64,000 nucleotides of DNA from JAWKSY01 sp041402125 (GTDB lineage: Bacteria; Planctomycetota; GCA-002687715; DRQF01). The notes beneath the pieces are model-generated. The model was not told where the DNA came from. It made no database searches and saw nothing but the letters and a program-made list of their open reading frames with translations. The stretch lies in NCBI GenBank assembly GCA_041402125.1, contig JAWKSY010000008.1:176221-240220 (forward strand). The letters run 5' to 3'. The position numbers and the translations under genes were made by a program. Below are positions 59,199-64,000 of this stretch, in pieces. The stretch's first letter is position 1. Every line of letters begins with the position of its first letter.

Positions 59199-60242
59199 GT
59201 GAACGACAGCCCCTTCGGCCCCTTCAAGGCCTTCTCGATCCTCTGGTTCCCCTTCGCCCTGCCGGCCATCGCCTGCGGCGTCGCGGGATGGATCGTCTTC
59301 TACCTCGCCAACGTCCTCTTCGCCGCGTCCTTCGACGGCGTCGAGAGCGCCGCCCAGGCCATCGGCTACTTCGGCGTCAACGCCCGCCGCGCCGTGCTCG
59401 GGCTCGACTTCTCGCCCGCCGCGGACACCGGGACGGCGCTGATGTTCGCCTTGCAGGGCGCGGTCGTCCTCGTGCTCTGGTCGACCTTCGGCCTCTCCAC
59501 CTGCCGGGTCATGGCGCTCCGCCTCGCGCGGGAGGAGTACATCGGCTACCGCGATTCGCTCGCCTTCGGCTTCCGCCACGCCCGGAGCGTCCTGCTCTTC
59601 CCCTTCATCGTGGGAGCGATCGTCGCGGTGCTCTGGGGCATCCAGGCCGCGCTCGGTCTCCTGCCCCAGTGGCCGGGAACCGGCATCCTCGCGGTGATCG
59701 TCCTGCCGCTGAGCTACGCGCTCACCTTCGCGAGCGTCGCGATCGTGCTCTCGAGCCTCTTCGCGATGGGCATGCTGCCGGCCGCGATCGCGGTGGAGCG
59801 GAAGGGGACCCTCGACGCCTGGGGCAAGGCGCTCAACTACCTCTTCGCGCGGCCGCTGCACGTGATCCTCTATCTCGTGCTCCTCAAGGTCTTCCTGGTC
59901 GACATCGTCGTCCACTACGCCTTCGAGGTCGACGTGCTGCACCGCTGGACCGAGCGCGCCCTGACCTCGTGGCGCGACGACGCGCACTACCGTGAGGTCT
60001 CGCGCGGACTCGGCGACCTCGGCGGCTACGACGCCTTCTGCGCCTGGATCCACCGCGGCATCCGCGCCCTCATCGACCTCTTCGTCGTGGGCTTCGCGCT
60101 GAGCTGCTTCTTCGCGGCCTTCACCGGCATGTTCCTGATCTTCCGCCGGGACGTGGACGGCATCGACGTCGGCGACATCGACGTCGAGTCCGATTCGCGT
60201 CGCGACCCGGCTCCGCGGCCGGTGCCGCCGCCTTCCGCCTGA
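59199..60242 (+). CDS. multi-pass membrane protein of unknown function
   Basis: 347 residues from GTG 59199 (VNDSPFGPFKAFSILWFPFA). About six hydrophobic helices, including PFALPAIACGVAGWIVFYLA, ALQGAVVLVLWSTFGLSTCR, LLFPFIVGAIVAVLWGI and ALTFASVAIVLSSLFAMGML. Short segments such as SLAFGFRHARSVLLFP and GTLDAWGKALNYLFARPLHV look like the 'interfacial helix' pattern of DUF4013-type or glycerophosphoryl-diester-phosphodiesterase membrane domains. No catalytic motif. The C-terminal tail has an acidic run (FRRDVDGIDVGDIDVESDS). Convergent with the Gly-rich lipoprotein gene, with a hairpin between. Confidence 0.68.
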   Translation: MNDSPFGPFKAFSILWFPFALPAIACGVAGWIVFYLANVLFAASFDGVESAAQAIGYFGVNARRAVLGLDFSPAADTGTALMFALQGAVVLVLWSTFGLSTCRVMALRLAREEYIGYRDSLAFGFRHARSVLLFPFIVGAIVAVLWGIQAALGLLPQWPGTGILAVIVLPLSYALTFASVAIVLSSLFAMGMLPAAIAVERKGTLDAWGKALNYLFARPLHVILYLVLLKVFLVDIVVHYAFEVDVLHRWTERALTSWRDDAHYREVSRGLGDLGGYDAFCAWIHRGIRALIDLFVVGFALSCFFAAFTGMFLIFRRDVDGIDVGDIDVESDSRRDPAPRPVPPPSA

Positions 60243-60430
60243 ACGCTCTTCGCATCGCGACCCGCGAGGCCTCGGTCCTCCGTCACCGCGGAAGGTCGAG
60301 TGATCCCTCGCGCTCCGCGCGGAGTCCCGTCGCGGTCCTCGTCCCGTTCGCGGCGGCGGCGTCGGTCGCCAGCGAGGCGCGCGCCGTCGGCCGCGCCCTC
60401 CGTGTCGCGGTGCGAGCGACGCATCCATGA

Positions 60431-60469
60431 AGAAGGGGCCCGGTCGCGCGCGGCGACCGGGCCCCTTCT
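60431..60469. terminator. 17-bp hairpin between convergent genes
   Basis: A stem of 16 perfect pairs (60432-60447 with 60453-60468) plus an A-T closing pair, loop GCGCG. It lies between the stops of the membrane protein (60242) and the Gly-rich lipoprotein (60492), 23 bases from the latter. No T-tract beyond TTCTC. Confidence 0.75.
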
Positions 60470-60491
60470 CGTCCGTCGCGTGGCGACGGGA

Positions 60492-63116
60492 TCAGCGCGT
60501 GTAGTTGACGGTCACGTCGTCCAGCGCCGGAAGCGGGTCGCCGATGACGGGCGCGCCCGGGCCGGTGCCCGGCGCCGGGAAGGTCGTCACGAGCTGGAGC
60601 TGGAAGAAGCGGAAGCCGTTGATGTCGGAGACGTTCGCCAGCGGGACCGGGCCTCGCATGAGCGAGAAGCCGCTGGCGGTCATCGCCGTCGTCGCCGGCT
60701 GGCCCGGCTGGTTCGGGTTCTCGGCGATGCCGAGCACCATGACCTCGGCCATGCCGGTCGTCGCGCCGTTCGCGAGGACGGTGAACATGCCGCTCGTGTA
60801 ATCGGTCGAGTTCGAACCCGAGTCGATGATCGAGGTGAAGGCGGTGCCGATGACGTCGTCCGTGAAGGAGAAGGGCACGAGGGCCAGCTCTCCCTGGACG
60901 ATGCTGCCCAGCGACAGCGCGCTCAGCAGGGCGGCGGTGTTGCCGTCCTCGAGCTGGATCACGCCGTCACCGCCGCGGCCGCCGTCACCGTCGAGCGCCG
61001 GGTTGAAGTTCGTGCCGCCCGCGCCGCCGTCGCAGAAGAAGCTCGCGCCGTTGCCGAGGCCGATCGTCGCGAAGGTCTGGACCCAGATCGAACCGCCCGA
61101 GCCGCCTCCGCCGCGTCCGAGGAGCGTCAGGGTGCCCGCGCCGCCCGCGCCGCCGCGGCAGCGCGTCTGCGTGACGTTGCCGAAGGTGACCGCGCCGCCC
61201 GCCGAGATGCGGATCGAGCCGCCGCCGCCGCCGCCCGCGCCGCCGGGGACGTGGGTGCTGACGAGGGTGGGAGAGACGATGCGGTCGCCGCCCGCGCCGC
61301 CGCCGCTGCCGGCGGGGGCGAAGTTCAGGAAGGGCGGGATGAAGGCCGGCGGGAAGGTTCCCGCCGCACCCGGGGCCTGGGGCGAACCGGCGTGGATCTC
61401 GCCGGCCTGCGGGCCCGCGAAGGCGAAGTTCGGCGGATCGCTGACCGTGTAGCCGGCGAAGGAGCTCGCCGCGCCGCCGCCGCCGCCGCCCGCGCCCTGC
61501 GTGGTGGTGGGGCCGGCGCCGACCTGGCCGCCGCCGCCGCCGCCGAAGAGCGCGGTGCCCGCGGCGAAGTTGATCGTGTTGCCCGGGATCGTGGAGTCGG
61601 CCGGGTCGGTCTTCGCGCCGGTGCCGCCGAGACCGAAGAGCGAGATCGTGCCGTCGGTGTTCGGCGAGGAGTTGCCGCCGTTGCCGCCGCCGGGGCCGCC
61701 CCAGCCGCCGGGCTGCGAGACCGAGGCGGCGTTCGGGCTGCTCGAGGCCGCGGCGCCCGGACGGCCGTCGCAGCTGATGACGGTGTTGGCGCCGATCGTC
61801 ACGGTGCCGGTGGCGCGGATGTTCACCGAGTAGTTGCTCTGAGCCGGCGAGACGTCGGTCGTGCTCGAGAAGCTGATGGTGAAGCCCGGATTGTTGCCGC
61901 CGTTGATCGTCAGGTTGGTGAAGTTGAAGAAGCCGTCCATCGTCGACACCGAACCCGAGGTGAAGTTGTCGGTGTTGATGGTCAGGCCCGAGGTGTTGAA
62001 GGTGCCCACCCCGTCGTCACCGGTGCCGACGATCTCGATCGGGAAGGTCGCGGTGACGGTGCCGTCGCCGATCCAGGAGATCGCGCCGACGCTCTCGAGG
62101 AAGTTCGCCGTCGTGTCGAAGTTGTCCGCGAAGGTGAAGTTCTGCGGGGTCGTCGCCGGGTTGTCGTTGATCGTGAAGAGCAGCGAGCCGGCCGGAGCGA
62201 CGACGGGGTTGCCGCCGAGGTCGGTGACGCCGGTGAGACGGATCTCGTAGATGTCATTCTCGGTGAAGAGGCTGCCCGCGTTGATCGTGAGGCGCGAGAT
62301 CTGCTGGCCGATGACGGTGCCGAACTGCTGGAAAACGAGCGGGCTCTGCATCGCGAGCGCGACCGGGATCGGCTCGGAGCCGGCGGTCGTGTTGAGCAGG
62401 ACGATGTTCGCCTCGCTGATCGTCGCGGGGTCGATCGGCTCGTTGAAGTCGATGACGACCTGCGACTGGTTCGGGTTCGCGACCGCGGTCGCGGACTGGT
62501 CGACGCCCGGCGCGGCCATGCTCGCGGCGGGGGTCGTCGACACGATGATCGGGTCACCCGGGTTCGGGTCGACGACGTTGCAGGTGCTGACCGTGAACTG
62601 ACGCAGGACCGCCTCCTGGATGGGCGAGCCGTTGATGTAGATCACGTTCTGCAGGCCGCCCGCGCCGTTCGGGATGAAGATGGTGTAGGTGGCGTCGGCG
62701 ACGAGTCCGCCGAGGCAGGGATCGGCCGCGCCGAGGGGCGGGAAGGCCGTGAAGACGACGGTCTTCGGGTCGCCCGTCTGGAGCTTCCAGGTGCCCATCG
62801 CGCCCGCGCCGGTCGCGTTGTTCGTGATGCGGATGCTGCCGGAATCGGCCGCACCGTCGGCGGGGAGGGAGGTCAGATCGACCGGGCCCTGGAAGGTGAA
62901 GAAGATCGCGGCGTTGACCGCGACCTCGTCCGGGTTGTCCGTCGGGCCGAGCGTGCCGCTGATGCCCTCGATCGTGATGAAGGAGAGGAGCGCGTCGCCC
63001 TGGCCCGCGCCGCCGGCGCCGCCGTTGCCGCCGCTGCCGCAGCCCGCGCCCACGACGGCGAGCGCGGAAATCAGGAGAGTCGCGACCAGGGAGGTCGTCT
63101 TCCGGTTCTTCAACAA
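60492..63116 (-). CDS. large Gly-rich lipoprotein with bacterial Ig-like (Big_5/SbsA) domains
   Basis: 874 residues. The start is TTG at 63116: a perfect AAGGAG lies 8 bases upstream, and the next in-frame codon is also TTG, while a nearby ATG runs into a stop. Lipobox LAVVGAGCGSG. Two SbsA-type Ig-like domains cover about 45-170 and 190-320 (ADATYTIFIPNGAGG, SQVVIDFNEPIDPATISEAN, LTGVTDLGGNPV). Then comes a beta-helix-like segment with TFADNFDTTANFLESVGA and INGGNNPGFTISFSS. Residues about 480-690 are Gly-rich loops (GGWGGPGGGNGGNSS and similar). A parallel-beta-helix surface protein is likely. Composition differs from neighbours: much more Asn, Thr and Gly. Confidence 0.85.
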   Translation of the reverse strand: MLKNRKTTSLVATLLISALAVVGAGCGSGGNGGAGGAGQGDALLSFITIEGISGTLGPTDNPDEVAVNAAIFFTFQGPVDLTSLPADGAADSGSIRITNNATGAGAMGTWKLQTGDPKTVVFTAFPPLGAADPCLGGLVADATYTIFIPNGAGGLQNVIYINGSPIQEAVLRQFTVSTCNVVDPNPGDPIIVSTTPAASMAAPGVDQSATAVANPNQSQVVIDFNEPIDPATISEANIVLLNTTAGSEPIPVALAMQSPLVFQQFGTVIGQQISRLTINAGSLFTENDIYEIRLTGVTDLGGNPVVAPAGSLLFTINDNPATTPQNFTFADNFDTTANFLESVGAISWIGDGTVTATFPIEIVGTGDDGVGTFNTSGLTINTDNFTSGSVSTMDGFFNFTNLTINGGNNPGFTISFSSTTDVSPAQSNYSVNIRATGTVTIGANTVISCDGRPGAAASSSPNAASVSQPGGWGGPGGGNGGNSSPNTDGTISLFGLGGTGAKTDPADSTIPGNTINFAAGTALFGGGGGGQVGAGPTTTQGAGGGGGGAASSFAGYTVSDPPNFAFAGPQAGEIHAGSPQAPGAAGTFPPAFIPPFLNFAPAGSGGGAGGDRIVSPTLVSTHVPGGAGGGGGGSIRISAGGAVTFGNVTQTRCRGGAGGAGTLTLLGRGGGGSGGSIWVQTFATIGLGNGASFFCDGGAGGTNFNPALDGDGGRGGDGVIQLEDGNTAALLSALSLGSIVQGELALVPFSFTDDVIGTAFTSIIDSGSNSTDYTSGMFTVLANGATTGMAEVMVLGIAENPNQPGQPATTAMTASGFSLMRGPVPLANVSDINGFRFFQLQLVTTFPAPGTGPGAPVIGDPLPALDDVTVNYTR

Positions 63117-63659
63117 GGCAGGAACTCCTTCATCCGATGTCCGCCGCGGGTGAATCCACGTCGGTCCTTCACTTCCCGCGGGGCCCTCTGCGGGGACCGC
63201 GACGGGAGCAACAACTTACCCTGCGCAAGGACGATGCCAAAGCGCCGGCGAAACCCGGTCCGTGTCCAAACCGCGCGCAGGCGGGGTCTTGTGGGCGCAC
63301 ATCCCAGTCCGGTGTCCGATCTCCGATGCGGGCTCGTGCGGTTTCGAACGCCCGGAGGGGCGCGCGTCGCGCCGCGATCAGTGTGTCGAAGAGTCAATCG
63401 GACAACGAGTTAGGGCTTCGGTGGCCCCGGAATCACGGGCGGCATGTTACTCCATGGCCCCGCGAGCTGCAACCGCTTTTTGTCTGACGCAAGCCCATGT
63501 CATGTATGTGTTTGCGGCGATTTGCCTCCCGCGGCCCGGCTCGGCGTCGCCCGCGCCGACTAAGCTGCGGGCTCGACGCCGCGGGGTCGGCCCGATCCGG
63601 CCCGGTCGCCGGCCCCTCGTCCCCCCGACATTCCGTATCCGCGTCGCCCCGAGGATCCC
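63117..63659. other. long divergent intergenic region upstream of mutS and the Gly-rich lipoprotein
   Basis: 543 bases between two divergent genes. It is the least GC-rich intergenic stretch (for example 63470-63515 with TTTTTGTCTGACGC and CATGTATGTGTTTGC), so it may hold the mutS promoter, and it could hold a small RNA. No protein gene has a convincing start or codon pattern here, and I see no tRNA. Confidence 0.55.
63125..63130 (-). promoter_or_regulatory. strong ribosome binding site fixing a TTG start
   Basis: AAGGAG on the minus strand, eight bases before TTG 63116. The overlapping ATG upstream reads only six codons before a stop, so the TTG is the real start. TTG starts are otherwise rare in this window. 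Confidence 0.7.
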
Positions 63660-64000
63660 ATGACGACTCCGATGATGCAGCAATGGAAGGACGCGAAGTC
63701 CGCCCACGGCGACGGCATCCTCTTCTTCCGGATGGGCGACTTCTACGAGTTCTTCCACGAGGACGCGAAGCGGGCGGCGGAGCTGCTGGGGCTCACTCTC
63801 ACCGCGCGCAGCAAGGGGCCCGACTCGATCCCGATGGCCGGGATTCCGGTGAAGGCCGCCGACGCCTACGTCCGTCGCCTCGTCGCGCGCGGCGAGAAGG
63901 TCGTCATCTGCGAGCAGGTCGAGGATCCGGCCGAGGCGAAGGGCATCGTCCAGCGCGAGATCACGCGCATCGTCACGCCGGGGACGATCACCGAGTTCGA
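63660..64000 (+). CDS. mutS: DNA mismatch repair protein MutS, 5' part only
   Basis: ATG 63660, open to the right edge, 113 codons. The N-terminal mismatch-recognition domain is clear: TPMMQQWKDAKSAHGDGILF, FRMGDFYEFFHEDAKRAAEL with the Phe-x-Glu (F-Y-E) mismatch-binding motif, LTLTARSKG, SIPMAGIPVKAADAYVRRL, and VICEQVEDPAEAKGIVQREI with TRIVTPGT. This is the standard MutS start, so the gene is complete up to the window edge and needs no alternative explanation. Confidence 0.95.
   Translation, partial: MTTPMMQQWKDAKSAHGDGILFFRMGDFYEFFHEDAKRAAELLGLTLTARSKGPDSIPMAGIPVKAADAYVRRLVARGEKVVICEQVEDPAEAKGIVQREITRIVTPGTITEF

Noticed and set aside
63480..63512. Sigma-70 promoter for mutS (TTGTCT ... 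TATGTG)
   Set aside because: The boxes are 19 bases apart and neither is close to consensus; evidence too weak to annotate.

Overview
The window is strongly GC-rich DNA with dense genes on both strands. Its gene content suggests a Planctomycetota-like bacterium: DUF1573, a TPR/FG-GAP/UnbV-type protein, a VIT-vWA lipoprotein, dockerin- and cohesin-like proteins beside an ECF sigma factor, an L-type lectin, a giant Ig-repeat lipoprotein and isolated pseudopilins. Core genes (rsmG, truD, mutS, fbaB, asnB, rocF) show this is a chromosome. A myxobacterium-like lineage is not excluded. I see no tRNA, rRNA, CRISPR array or recognisable transposase gene.

Layout. 1-6.6 kb: a membrane glycosyltransferase-like gene cut by the left edge, malic enzyme, a long inverted repeat, and an NhaD-type antiporter / universal stress protein / rsmG operon on the minus strand. 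6.7-14.5 kb: exported proteins, a secreted endonuclease/exonuclease/phosphatase-family protein, then the order ECF sigma, one-TM dockerin protein, cohesin-like protein, VIT-vWA lipoprotein, lectin. 14.8-29.6 kb: an SDR epimerase coupled to truD, a DUF819 permease, a POT peptide transporter with a very large insert, a flippase-like protein, fbaB, an Fe-S 23S rRNA methyltransferase coupled to DUF1294, asnB, and a degenerate M61/PDZ protein coupled to a double-YCII lipoprotein. 29.9-40.4 kb: one giant lipoprotein of about 3,520 residues with about 25 repeats of about 110 residues and a C-terminal YVTN beta-propeller. 40.9-44.9 kb: a HAMP-like membrane protein diverging from a tightly coupled four-gene pseudopilin operon. 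44.9-53 kb: a badly frame-broken TPR/FG-GAP gene coupled to a nitrilase-family gene, then P5C dehydrogenase, pterin carbinolamine dehydratase and arginase. 53-64 kb: a GYF-like membrane protein, a methyltransferase, DUF1573, an Lrp/AsnC regulator, two small envelope proteins, a ThiF-type enzyme, a multi-pass membrane protein, a Gly-rich lipoprotein, and the start of mutS at the right edge.

Two global patterns matter. First, at least eight genes carry single-base frame breaks, mostly in short G or C runs, and restoring one base gives exactly the expected family sequence or stop. They look like consensus errors rather than pseudogenes, except that the TPR/FG-GAP gene has about a dozen in under 2 kb. 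Second, several gene ends carry perfect or near-perfect 14-17 bp GC-rich hairpins with tiny loops and no clear T-tract.

The best candidate for an undescribed system is the sigma / TM-dockerin / cohesin-like / VIT-vWA / lectin cluster (9.3-14.4 kb). It could be a surface-sensing module in which a dockerin on a putative anti-sigma factor meets a co-encoded cohesin-like ligand. This is inference from gene order and motifs.
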